Source: an uncultured Rhodocyclaceae bacterium (GTDB lineage: Bacteria; Pseudomonadota; Gammaproteobacteria; Burkholderiales; Rhodocyclaceae). From it: a DNA stretch of 64,000 nt. The notes beneath the pieces were generated by a model. The model was not told the DNA's origin, made no database searches, and saw nothing but the letters and a program-made list of their open reading frames with translations. Positions 34,822 to 43,091 of this stretch are shown here, piece after piece (the first letter of the stretch is position 1; the number at the start of each line of letters is the position of its first letter). Location of the stretch: positions 1-64,000 of the forward strand of contig CAKQRL010000008.1 of NCBI GenBank assembly GCA_934271525.1, written 5' to 3'. Made by a program: the position numbers and the translations under genes.

Positions 34822-36063
34822 TTGGCACGTCGTCGCGTTGTGGTAACAGGGCTGGGGCTCATTTGCCCCTTGGGCAATACTGTTGAAGAAAGCTGGCAAG
34901 CCGCTCTTGCTGGAAAATCTGGCATTGCGCCGATTACGCGCTTTGATTCAAGCGTTTTGTCGGTGCATTTTGCAGGCGAGGTTAAAAATTTTAATATCGC
35001 CGATTATTTGTCGCCCAAAGAAGCGCGGCGCCTTGATACTTTTATTCATTACGGTATGGCGGCAGGCATTCAAGCCGTGCGCGATGCTGGTTTGGATAAA
35101 GAAAACGCGGTTGATAAACTGCGCGTGGGTTTTGCCATTGGTTCTGGCATTGGCGGTTTGCCTTTTATTGAAGCCACGCAAAAGGAATATTTGCAACACG
35201 GTGCGCGCAAAATTTCGCCCTTTTTTGTGCCAAGTTCCATTATCAATATGATTTCGGGCAATTTGTCCATTATGTATGGCTTCCAAGGTCCTAACATTGC
35301 CATTGTTACGGCCTGTTCCACTGGCACGCATTCTATCGGCGAGGCGGCGCGTTTAATTGAATACGGCGATGCGGATGTGATGGTTGCAGGTGGTGCAGAA
35401 TCCACCGTTTCTCCTTTGGGAATGGGCGGTTTTTGTGCGGCAAGGGCGTTATCCACCCGCAATGATTCCCCTGAAACAGCATCGCGCCCGTGGGACAAAG
35501 ACCGCGATGGCTTTGTGCTGGGCGAAGGCGCGGGCGTGGTTGTGTTGGAAGAATTGGAACACGCCAAAGCGCGCGGCGCACAAATTTACGCCGAAGTGGC
35601 TGGTTTTGGAATGAGTTCTGACGCGCATCACATCACCGCACCACTGGATGATGGTTCGGGCGCGGCGCGTTGCATGGAAATTGCAATGCGTCATGCTGGC
35701 TGGGCTGGCTCCGATGTGCAGTATATCAACGCGCATGGCACATCAACGCCATTAGGCGATATTGCCGAAACAAAGGCTATTCACCGCGCTTTTGGTGCGC
35801 ACGCCAACAATCTCATTGTTAATTCCACAAAATCTATGACGGGGCATTTGCTGGGTGCGGCTGGTGGCGTGGAGGCAGTTTTCACTGTTTTGGCGATTAA
35901 AAACCAAATCTCACCGCCAACGATTAACATTTTTAACCTTGACCCACAATGTGATTTGGATTATTGCGCCAACACTGCCCGCACTGCCACGATTAACGCG
36001 GCGCTTTCCAATTCTTTTGGTTTTGGCGGCACCAACGCTACTTTGGCGTTTCAAAAAATTTAA
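34822..36063 (+). CDS. fabF: Beta-ketoacyl-ACP synthase II
   Basis: 413 residues. VVVTGLGLICPLGNTVEESW at the start; active Cys in TACSTGTHSIG near 163; His in NAHGTSTPLGD near 304 and KSMTGHLLGAAG near 340. The start is TTG 34822 with GGGG nearby. The last base of the stop adjoins the ATG of the next gene. Confidence 0.97.
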   Translation: MARRRVVVTGLGLICPLGNTVEESWQAALAGKSGIAPITRFDSSVLSVHFAGEVKNFNIADYLSPKEARRLDTFIHYGMAAGIQAVRDAGLDKENAVDKLRVGFAIGSGIGGLPFIEATQKEYLQHGARKISPFFVPSSIINMISGNLSIMYGFQGPNIAIVTACSTGTHSIGEAARLIEYGDADVMVAGGAESTVSPLGMGGFCAARALSTRNDSPETASRPWDKDRDGFVLGEGAGVVVLEELEHAKARGAQIYAEVAGFGMSSDAHHITAPLDDGSGAARCMEIAMRHAGWAGSDVQYINAHGTSTPLGDIAETKAIHRAFGAHANNLIVNSTKSMTGHLLGAAGGVEAVFTVLAIKNQISPPTINIFNLDPQCDLDYCANTARTATINAALSNSFGFGGTNATLAFQKI

Positions 36064-36489
36064 ATGCTTTTTCCAAAAGACATCGCACGGCAACAAAGCA
36101 AAGTGCCGCTTGTGATTCTGTTGGCCATGGCAATTTTGGCGCAAATTTTGTTGCTCACACAATCGCCACTTTTAGCGATTATTGCAACGCCGATTTTGTG
36201 GTTTGTTACGTTTTGGGAAACGCAACAAACGCCGCCGAATTTTTTTCGTTTTTTAAAAGACGGGCGTTTTTTTTACGCTGAAAAACCGAATCAATGGATA
36301 GAAGCCGAATTGAAAACCCTTTATTTTTGGCATCCACTTTTAATTTCTGTAACAATAAAAAACGAAGACAACAAAAAACGCACTTTTTGCTTATACCGCA
36401 GCCAATTTTCCGCCCGAGATTTTCGGCATTTGCGTTTATTTTTCAAATTTCTTGCACTCACCGCCAAAGCGGACGATTTACCACGGTAA
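36064..36489 (+). CDS. YgfX-like small membrane protein
   Basis: 141 residues. Two membrane segments (about 15-33 and 36-52), then a soluble part with LKDGRF, a tryptophan-rich middle, and SARDFRHLRLFFKF near the end. The shape and the closing R-x-L-R pattern resemble YgfX/CptA, known in E. coli as a toxin-like inhibitor of cytoskeletal proteins, but no SdhE-like partner is adjacent. The stop codon TAA is part of a repeat core, giving the last residues L-P-R. No gap to fabF. Confidence 0.6.
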   Translation: MLFPKDIARQQSKVPLVILLAMAILAQILLLTQSPLLAIIATPILWFVTFWETQQTPPNFFRFLKDGRFFYAEKPNQWIEAELKTLYFWHPLLISVTIKNEDNKKRTFCLYRSQFSARDFRHLRLFFKFLALTAKADDLPR

Positions 36490-36518
36490 ACGCCAAAAAA
36501 ATTTCAGGTTCACCGTGG
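36481..36518. repeat. 38-bp compact repeat pair between convergent genes
   Basis: CCACGGTAAAC (36481-36491, +) and CCACGGTGAAC (36508-36518, -). Only the minus unit keeps six bases plus T7. The plus core contains the stop codon of the YgfX-like gene. Confidence 0.9.
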
Positions 36519-36533
36519 AAAATCGCAAACGTT

Positions 36534-38771
36534 TTATAATCTTTCCCGCATTTTTTGTGCGGCGGTGACCATATTTTTGAGTGCAGGGAGAACTTCTTCC
36601 CAACGCCGTGTTTTAAGGCCGCAATCGGGATTAATCCACAATTGTTCGGTCGTTAAAATTTTGAGCATTTCACTAATGCGTTCTTCAATTTTTGCCTCAG
36701 ATGGAATGGCAGGACTGTGAATATCATAAACACCCGGACCAATGCCTGCCACATAATGAAAATCGTGGAAGGCGCTAAGCAATTCCATCGCACTTCTGCT
36801 CGCTTCAATGCTGATCACATCCGCATCCATTTGCGCAATTGCCGACAAAATCGCATTAAATTCGCTATAACACATATGCGTGTGGATTTGCGTTTTGTCC
36901 GCCGCTACGCCAGCCGTCACGCGGAAAGCGCGGGTTGCCCATTCTAAATATTCTTTTGCCGCCGCTTTGGATAACGGCATTCCTTCGCGCAGTGCCGCTT
37001 CATCAATTTGTATTAAGCGCACGCCGACTTTTTCCAAATCTGCCACTTCATCCCTAATTGCCAAGGCAATTTGCAAAGCCACGGCATCGCGCGGCAAATC
37101 TTCGCGCACAAAGCTCCAACACAAAATGGTAATCGGACCAGTTAGCATTCCTTTGACGTGTTTGGCACTCAAACTTTGCGCGTAAGTAATCCATTCAAGC
37201 GTCATCGCTTTTTTGCGGAAAACATCGCCAAAAATCACAGGAGGTTTGACGCAACGGCTGCCGTAACTTTGCACCCACGCATTCGCCGTGAAACAAAAGC
37301 CGCCCAACTGCTCGCCAAAATATTCCACCATATCATTGCGCTCGGGTTCACCATGCACCAAAACGTCCAATCCCAATTTTTCTTGGATGGCAATGCAGTT
37401 GGCAATTTCTTTTTTCAAAAAGCTTTGGTAATCGGCGGCAGAAATATTGCCTTTTTTAAAATCCTGCCGAACCTTGCGGATTTCAGAAGTTTGCGGAAAT
37501 GAGCCGATGGTGGTGGTCGGCAACAAAGGCAGGTTTAAATCCTTTTGCGCTTTTTGGCGTTCTATAAAAGGTGTGCGTTTTTCATCCGATTCGGCAATAT
37601 TCGCCACGCGTTCGCGCACCAACGGATTCACCACGCCTTCAAAATGTTGAAAGGCATCAAGCGCCGCTTGGTTGGCTTTGAATATCTCAGAGCCTTCGGG
37701 GTTTTCATCAAGCGCCAAGGTTTTTAAATCTTGCAATTCCGCACATTTTTGCACGGCAAATGCCATGCGACCTTTGAGTGCTTCGGGCAGTGCAATTTCG
37801 CTTGCCAAATCAAAAGGCACATGCAAAAGGGAGGAGGAAGTGCCTAACAAAATGCGGTCATTGTCCAAAAATGTTTGTGCGTTTTGGATGATTTTTAAGC
37901 TTTTTTGGTAGTCATTTTTCCAAATATTTCTGCCGTTTACAATTCCAAGCGAGAGTTTTGTTTTGGGCGAAAGTAGAGATGAAATTGCTTTTAAATCAAT
38001 TGCTTGTGAACAACAATCACAATGAATTGCAAAAAAATCCACGGTCAACAATGATTTTTTTTCAAAAAAATCGCCAAAATAAGCAGTCAAAATCAATTTT
38101 TTTTGCGCCGCATTATTCAAATCTTCGTAAATGTTGGGGAGATTTTGAATAATGGAATCAGGCAAAGAATCGCAAACCAAAATTGGTTCTTCAATTTGAA
38201 TGACTTCGGATATTTCGGCTAATTCTTTTAATAATTTTTGATAAATTGGCAAAATGGCTGGCAAAAAATCAAAAGGCGAGCCGTTTTTAACCTTTGACAA
38301 CGCCAAAAATGTGATAGGACCGATGATGGCGGGTTTCACATTTAATCCCAAAGCCTTTGCGGTTTTGCTGTCTTTTAAAACGGGGTGATTGTTGTAGGCA
38401 AAATCCGTTTTTTGGGACAATTCTGGCACCAAATAGTGATAATTGGTGTTGAACCATTTGGTCATTTCCATGGCATTGTCGCCACGTGCCATTTGGGAGT
38501 AATCGTTTAAATTTTGCGGATTTAAGGTTTTAAAACGCTCTGGAATTGCATTTAAAAAAATTGCGGTATCAAGCATTCTGTCGTAAAAAGAAAAATCACC
38601 TGTTGCGACAAAATCCAATTTTTTTTGAAAATTCCAATGGGTTTGTTTTAAATTTTCGGCGGTATTTTGCAAATCTTTTTCGCTTTTTTGTTGTTGCCAA
38701 AAAGATTCTAATGCGAATTTTAATTCCCGTTGTTTGCCGATGGATGGGAATCCCAAAATATGAGTTTTCAT
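36534..38771 (-). CDS. metE: Cobalamin-independent methionine synthase
   Basis: Transfers methyl from methyl-THF-glutamate to homocysteine. 745 residues, near the usual 755. N-terminal FPSIGKQRELKFALE; zinc ligands in the C-terminal barrel: HMCYSEF near 635, E near 657, C in NPDCGLKTRRWEE near 720. A repeat unit is translated as SLLTVDF near 242-248, replacing the usual LPV-type residues rather than adding length. A cobalamin riboswitch lies upstream, so B12 should shut the gene off. Confidence 0.97.
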   Translation of the reverse strand: MKTHILGFPSIGKQRELKFALESFWQQQKSEKDLQNTAENLKQTHWNFQKKLDFVATGDFSFYDRMLDTAIFLNAIPERFKTLNPQNLNDYSQMARGDNAMEMTKWFNTNYHYLVPELSQKTDFAYNNHPVLKDSKTAKALGLNVKPAIIGPITFLALSKVKNGSPFDFLPAILPIYQKLLKELAEISEVIQIEEPILVCDSLPDSIIQNLPNIYEDLNNAAQKKLILTAYFGDFFEKKSLLTVDFFAIHCDCCSQAIDLKAISSLLSPKTKLSLGIVNGRNIWKNDYQKSLKIIQNAQTFLDNDRILLGTSSSLLHVPFDLASEIALPEALKGRMAFAVQKCAELQDLKTLALDENPEGSEIFKANQAALDAFQHFEGVVNPLVRERVANIAESDEKRTPFIERQKAQKDLNLPLLPTTTIGSFPQTSEIRKVRQDFKKGNISAADYQSFLKKEIANCIAIQEKLGLDVLVHGEPERNDMVEYFGEQLGGFCFTANAWVQSYGSRCVKPPVIFGDVFRKKAMTLEWITYAQSLSAKHVKGMLTGPITILCWSFVREDLPRDAVALQIALAIRDEVADLEKVGVRLIQIDEAALREGMPLSKAAAKEYLEWATRAFRVTAGVAADKTQIHTHMCYSEFNAILSAIAQMDADVISIEASRSAMELLSAFHDFHYVAGIGPGVYDIHSPAIPSEAKIEERISEMLKILTTEQLWINPDCGLKTRRWEEVLPALKNMVTAAQKMRERL
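38039..38049 (+). repeat. Single uptake-like unit inside metE
   Basis: CCACGGTCAAC, five bases, T8 and an A run, antisense to metE and read in frame as L-T-V-D with flanking K-K-S. Confidence 0.9.
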
Positions 38772-38859
38772 TTTTGCTCCTGAAAGGTGGTTTCAAAGAG
38801 CAGCCAATCACGCACGCCACACCGCCGTTTTTGGTTACCAAAAACGTGGCAAGGCTTAA

Positions 38860-39045
38860 TCCGTCTGGGTCGCGAGACAGTCTGCTGATACGTGCAATTG
38901 GTCGTCTCCTGGCTTACAACCTTAAAACGTCTGCAACCTTCCCATTTTTTAAGAAAACAGTGACCGCAGGCAAAGAGAATGTTGATAACAGTGGCGCGTC
39001 CGCAGCGGATTTTCACCGCTTTCCGTTTCCAACCGCACAAGGTGT
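38860..39045 (-). ncRNA. Cobalamin riboswitch upstream of metE
   Basis: On the minus strand the leader holds GCGGTGAAAATCCGC (39005-39019), GCCACTG (38989-38995) and the B12 box GCCAGGAGAC (38904-38913) in the class I order. Between it and the metE ATG lie a near-perfect palindrome (38826-38846, CGTTTTTGG/CCAAAAACG) and an AGGAG ribosome binding site, so the expression platform probably acts on translation. Ends are approximate. Confidence 0.92.
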
Positions 39046-39048
39046 GGA

Positions 39049-39077
39049 ATTTTTGGAAATAAGGGAATGTTTGTCAA
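39049..39077 (-). promoter_or_regulatory. Promoter of the metE riboswitch transcript
   Basis: TTGACA, 17 bases, CAAAAT on the minus strand, placing the start of transcription just before the aptamer. The -35 box contains the stop codon of the upstream pseudogene. Confidence 0.65.
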
Positions 39078-40273
39078 GGATTTTTTTTGAAAAAACGCCG
39101 CAAGCGTGTGCCGATTTTTAGCTTGACGCGAATTGGATGTGTCCATGTTAAAAGCGTTCGATCTAAATAAATAAAAGAAGTCCAAGGAAAATAAACCAAA
39201 CGTAAAAATCGTAAATATTTAAAACGCGGAAATAGTTTTGGTGGCAAGCCAAAATAACGACTTAAATATTTTGTTTCATAATAAAAAAACGGACCGTGGC
39301 ACCAACTTTCACTTTTATCTGCAAAATAAGAATGCGTGCAATCCATATAAATAATTTCAATATTTGGATTATTTTGCAACATAATGGAATTAAATGTGAG
39401 CTGATAACCAGTTACCTTGCGTGATTTTCTCAAAAGTAATATTTGTTTTGCATTTTTGCAAAATAAAACATTGTGCCCAATGGAACCATCCGTAGCGGCA
39501 AAAACCTTGCAGTTTTGCAAAATAGCTAATTCTGTTAAAAAATCTAATTTCTCTGGATAAAAAATGTTAAACCTTGATTTTTAAAAATATTTTCTACTTC
39601 AATCTCATTATAATCCCTAAAACCAAAATATTTTGTTGGGTTTAAAAATTTTGTGCGAGAAAAATAAACTTTTTCAATATTTAAATTTTTTGGTGGTTTT
39701 AAATTCGGCAAATGATTTAATAAATTTAAATATTCTTTTGTGTAATGCTTGCAATTTTTTAAAAGCATATTGCAGAAAAAACACGCATCGGGCACGTGAA
39801 TACGAGCAAAACGTGTTGGTTTGTCAATAATTTGAATATTTTCTATTGGAAAGCCAATAGATTTTAATAAATCCCAAAAATTTTTAGGTTGCGTGGCGGT
39901 TAAAGAAAATGGCGTATAAACAAATTTTAATTTTTTTAAATGTTGAAAGCGTTCGTCAAAATAAAACCACAAATGTTTTAAATGGTCTGATATGCAATGT
40001 CCCCAACAAATGCAAAAAGTGCCGATAAAAACCACTTCTTCATTGCAATAACTTTACGGAGGGTAGCGCAGTTAAGACGGAATCCGCATCCACAAAAGTG
40101 TGTTGCAAATGTTTTTGATTAATCCAAACGCCGCCGTGTTTTTCGCCCGGGCAAATATCTGCATTTTCATAAGTGCGCACATCAAGCGCTTTGTCCGACA
40201 AAAATGATTTTTGGCTCGCTTTAATTAAAAAAGCCGCATCGTCTGGATGGATAAAATTTGTGTTGATTGGCAT
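39074..40273 (-). pseudogene. Disrupted GT61-like (DUF563) glycosyltransferase
   Basis: Three consecutive fragments in different frames (40273-40040, 40035-39544, 39520-39074) make one protein of about 395 residues. The middle part has IGTFCICWGHCISDHLKHLW, and the last NCKVFAATDGSIGHNVLFC, both GT61-like patterns of capsule or O-antigen glycosyltransferases. Break 1 lies near 40036-40060. Break 2 lies in a run of six T (coding strand; 39559-39564), where a seventh T would restore FFYPEKLDFL. Low GC compared with neighbours suggests acquired DNA. Sequencing error at break 2 is possible. Confidence 0.7.
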
Positions 40274-40291
40274 CGTTTTGTTGCTAAAAAT

Positions 40292-40362
40292 CCACGGTCA
40301 ACCAATTATTTTTTTGAAAATTATTTTTCAAAACTTTCAAAAAAATTCTATGTTCACCGTGG
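40292..40362. repeat. Widely spaced repeat pair (71 bp)
   Basis: CCACGGTCAAC (40292-40302, +) and CCACGGTGAAC (40352-40362, -), each with six bases and T7 inward, and about 23 extra bases in the middle. It shows two complete units that have not merged. Confidence 0.92.
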
Positions 40363-40374
40363 AAAATTGAAATT

Positions 40375-40752
40375 TTATTTTGTGGCGTTGTCTGGTTTTA
40401 AGTTTTCGGTAGGAATTGGCAAAATTTCGCTTTTATCCGTTTTGGCAGCCGGTTTTGCAGGAAGTGTATCATTCGGTGCAATTTCGCCTTTTTGCGGCTC
40501 TTCGCCCACGTGCAAATCGTTTTTCAAACTTTCAACCGATTTATCGCCGAAGCCTTTGACCTTTTTCAAATCATCCACCGACTGAAACGCACCATTTTGC
40601 TCGCGGTATTCAATAATGCTTTTGGCTTTTGTAGGCCCCACGCCTTTTAAGGTTTCTAATTCTGCTTGGGTTGCGGTGTTTAAATTCACCGCCGCAAAGG
40701 CAAAGTTTGCGCCAGCAAAAAACAAAGCGATCATTTTTAATAAAAATTTCAT
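40375..40752 (-). CDS. ComEA-like helix-hairpin-helix protein
   Basis: 125 residues. Signal peptide (1-20), then a ComEA-type double HhH domain: VNLNTATQAELETLKGVGPTKAKSIIEYRE near 22-51 and VKGFGDKSVESL near 65-76. A proline/lysine-rich tail follows. ComEA proteins bind incoming DNA in the periplasm during natural transformation; small HhH proteins of this type are also found where transformation is unproven. ATG 40752 is chosen with GGAG before it. The find fits the uptake-sequence hypothesis. Confidence 0.85.
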   Translation of the reverse strand: MKFLLKMIALFFAGANFAFAAVNLNTATQAELETLKGVGPTKAKSIIEYREQNGAFQSVDDLKKVKGFGDKSVESLKNDLHVGEEPQKGEIAPNDTLPAKPAAKTDKSEILPIPTENLKPDNATK

Positions 40753-40879
40753 TGCTTTCTCCAAAAAATTGAAAATTCTATATAAAATCCGCGATTTTCA
40801 CAAAGTAAGCTAATGCCTTTTGGCTCTATTTCATTGACGGAAAAAAACGCAAGCTCACTGTTTTTTAAAAAAAATAACG

Positions 40880-40890
40880 GTTCACCGTGG
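40880..40890 (-). repeat. Single uptake-like unit before the FkbM gene
   Basis: CCACGGTGAAC on the minus strand, five bases, T8; no partner core. It lies 40 bases before the ATG of the phase-variable gene. Confidence 0.88.
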
Positions 40891-40930
40891 ATTTTTATAA
40901 AATTTAGTTTTTTTTACAAAGGAAAAAGCA

Positions 40931-42129
40931 ATGAAACAACGCATCAAAAAGATTTTTCAATTAAAAAAAATTCACTCGGGCAATTTAGCCGTGGGCGATG
41001 TGCAGCGGACAATGATTACTAGTTTTAGCATTCCAATCTTAGAGCGTTGCCGTATTTTGCTGGGTTCTGCGCCTATATCTAGTATAAATGAGGGGGGGGG
41101 GTAACCGCCGAACTTCAAACCATCCGCACGGTTTTTTATTTTTTTAAATGTCCGTTTTTTAAAACTACGAAAACAAGCATTGCGCAAAAAAAATATGCGT
41201 TAAGCACTGCACCTTGGGGCGATACCGATTTTTGCACCATCGGAAGATATGCTTTGCGTTGTTCTGATTTAAAAGAAAAAACTTTAAAACTTTGTGAGAA
41301 TTTGCCAAAAGAAGACCAAGCATTTGTGGCTCGCCAAGTGGCGCTTTCAAAAGAGACGTGGGAATCACGCAGTTTTTGTGTGCGCAATTTAACTGAAAAA
41401 GAACGTGCCGACCACAATCGTTTAGAAAAAGAATTTTTTCCAAATTTTTTAAAAATAACCGATGATTTATATTTTTATGACGGTTATTTTTTACCAAAAC
41501 CTGCATTCGGTATTTCAACATTTTTTTATAAACATTGTTTGCGTGAAATGTTTCCGCCGAATGTTTTAAATAAAATCCGCCAAAATAATATTGTGGATGT
41601 TGGTGGTTTTATTGCCGATTCAGCAATTATTTTTGAAAAAGAATTTTGTGATAAAACAATATATTCTTTTGAACCGATGCGTGAAAATTTTGAAACAATG
41701 CAAAAAACAATGGCGTTCAATCATTCAAAACGCATTGTTGCCATCAATAAAGGTTTGGGTGCGCAAAATGAAACCCGAAGCATTTCAAAAAATGGCGGTG
41801 CCTCATCAATTTTATATAATACGACCGATGAAAAAGAAACCATTGAAATTACAACGCTGGATGAATTTGTTGCGCAAAATAATTTGAAAATCGGTTTTAT
41901 AAAAGTTGATACCGAAGGTTTTGAACAGCTATTTTTAGCAGGCGCTAAAAAAACTATTTGCGAACAAAAACCTGCGCTTTTAATTAGTATTTACCATTCA
42001 CCAGACGATTATTTTAATATTAAACCTTTAATTGAAAGTTGGAATTTGGGTTATAAAATGCGCATTCACAAAGGAACGGATTTTACGTTAAGCGTGGAAA
42101 CCGCCTTGTATTGTTATTTACCCGAATAA
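40931..42129 (+). CDS. Phase-variable FkbM-family methyltransferase (OFF)
   Basis: Starting at ATG 40931 (AAGGA upstream), the frame meets ten G at 41092-41101 and stops at TAA directly after. From the tract on, another frame is open to 42129 with no stop. Eleven G (or eight) would join the two into a 399-residue protein. The distal part has the FkbM core: NIVDVGGFIADSAIIFEKEF near 218-237, YSFEPM near 244, and IGFIKVDTEGFEQLFLAGA near 323-341. Such enzymes O-methylate sugars of LPS or capsule. Gene lies beside a broken GT61-like gene. Low local GC hints at transfer. Confidence 0.82.
41092..41101 (+). repeat. Poly-G tract (10) in the FkbM gene
   Basis: Ten G in an otherwise AT-rich stretch, exactly at the frame break. 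A typical slipped-strand mispairing site. Confidence 0.95.
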
Positions 42130-42142
42130 AATATTCAAAAAA

Positions 42143-42190
42143 CCACGGTCAACAAAAATTTTTTTCAAAAAAACTTTTTGTTGACCGTGG
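42143..42190. repeat. 48-bp head-to-head repeat pair between convergent genes
   Basis: CCACGGTCAAC at 42143-42153 (+) and 42180-42190 (-), T7-C-A7 centre. It could end transcription from both sides. Confidence 0.92.
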
Positions 42191-42241
42191 ATTTTTTTAA
42201 ATTAAACAATTTCAATAAATTAAATCATTTAATTTAAAAAA

Positions 42242-43078
42242 TTATTCAACTGGCACCAACAAGGAAGGTGCGCCAAAACCTTTTAATTGCGCATTGGATT
42301 GTTCAAAATACGCACGCCAAAATGTTTCTAAGTTTTTCATCGTTTTAGGGTCGCGGTAAACTTCGGGTTTGCCTTTTTCCGCCGCGATTAACCCCGCACC
42401 CAAAACATAAACGCGCGCACCTGCAAAATCAGCAAAAAGTTGGTTGGCATCCACTTTTTTCAATTCCGCCTGCGCGTTGATATTGCGCACGTTTTTGTGG
42501 GCGTAAAAACTTGAAATGCTTGAATTTTCAAGCATATCGGAGATTAAAAACAACACTTTTTGCGGCGCGGTGCTGACTTTGACGCGATCAGATAAAGCCG
42601 AGAGAGAACTTAAAACATCCGAATTTTTCAAGTCTTTTTGCGTGTTTTGAAAGGCTTGGGCAAGTGCTTCGGCGGCAATTTTTCTGCCGTATTTTTTTTG
42701 GCGATCCAAGCATAAATCAAAGTTTTTTAATTTTTTAACGCCAATGGATGAACGCTGAGCCTTTTCAATGCCCGTTTGCAAAGCGCCTTCTGCCAAAACT
42801 TCCAAGTAGCGCCCTTGCGAAAATGCCGAAAAAACGCCCAACACAAAGGCATTGCCCGGCTGAATGAGGGCGGATACGCGCTGGCGCACATCGTTTTGCA
42901 GCGATGCATTCAACAGCGTGGTTTGGTCAATAAAAATAAAAACTTCTTTTTGCGGCGCGGGCGTTTGAATTTCGGCGGAAAGTCCTGTTTTGGCGTAACA
43001 ATCGGGAATTTCAGCAAAGGCGGGCGCACTGGCAAAAAGCGCCGCGCAGAGTGTGAAAGTAGCAAGGGTTTTGCGCAT
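42242..43078 (-). CDS. Exported vWA-like protein of envelope operon
   Basis: 278 residues with a signal peptide (1-22). The mature protein alternates strands and helices, with VFIFIDQTT near 46-54 in place of the D-x-S-x-S metal motif and VLFLISDMLENSS near 176-188, the pattern of a von Willebrand A-like fold with a partly lost MIDAS. Two cysteines (27 and about 122) may pair. It is the third gene after an OmpA-type lipoprotein and a multi-pass membrane protein. Function unknown. Confidence 0.65.
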   Translation of the reverse strand: MRKTLATFTLCAALFASAPAFAEIPDCYAKTGLSAEIQTPAPQKEVFIFIDQTTLLNASLQNDVRQRVSALIQPGNAFVLGVFSAFSQGRYLEVLAEGALQTGIEKAQRSSIGVKKLKNFDLCLDRQKKYGRKIAAEALAQAFQNTQKDLKNSDVLSSLSALSDRVKVSTAPQKVLFLISDMLENSSISSFYAHKNVRNINAQAELKKVDANQLFADFAGARVYVLGAGLIAAEKGKPEVYRDPKTMKNLETFWRAYFEQSNAQLKGFGAPSLLVPVE

Positions 43079-43091
43079 TTTTTTGACCTTT

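Noticed and set aside
41254..42129. FkbM gene starting at TTG 41254 as a complete short gene
   Set aside because: The frame is open far upstream to the G tract, and the upstream ATG with a good ribosome binding site connects to it when one G is added; TTG 41254 has no such site.
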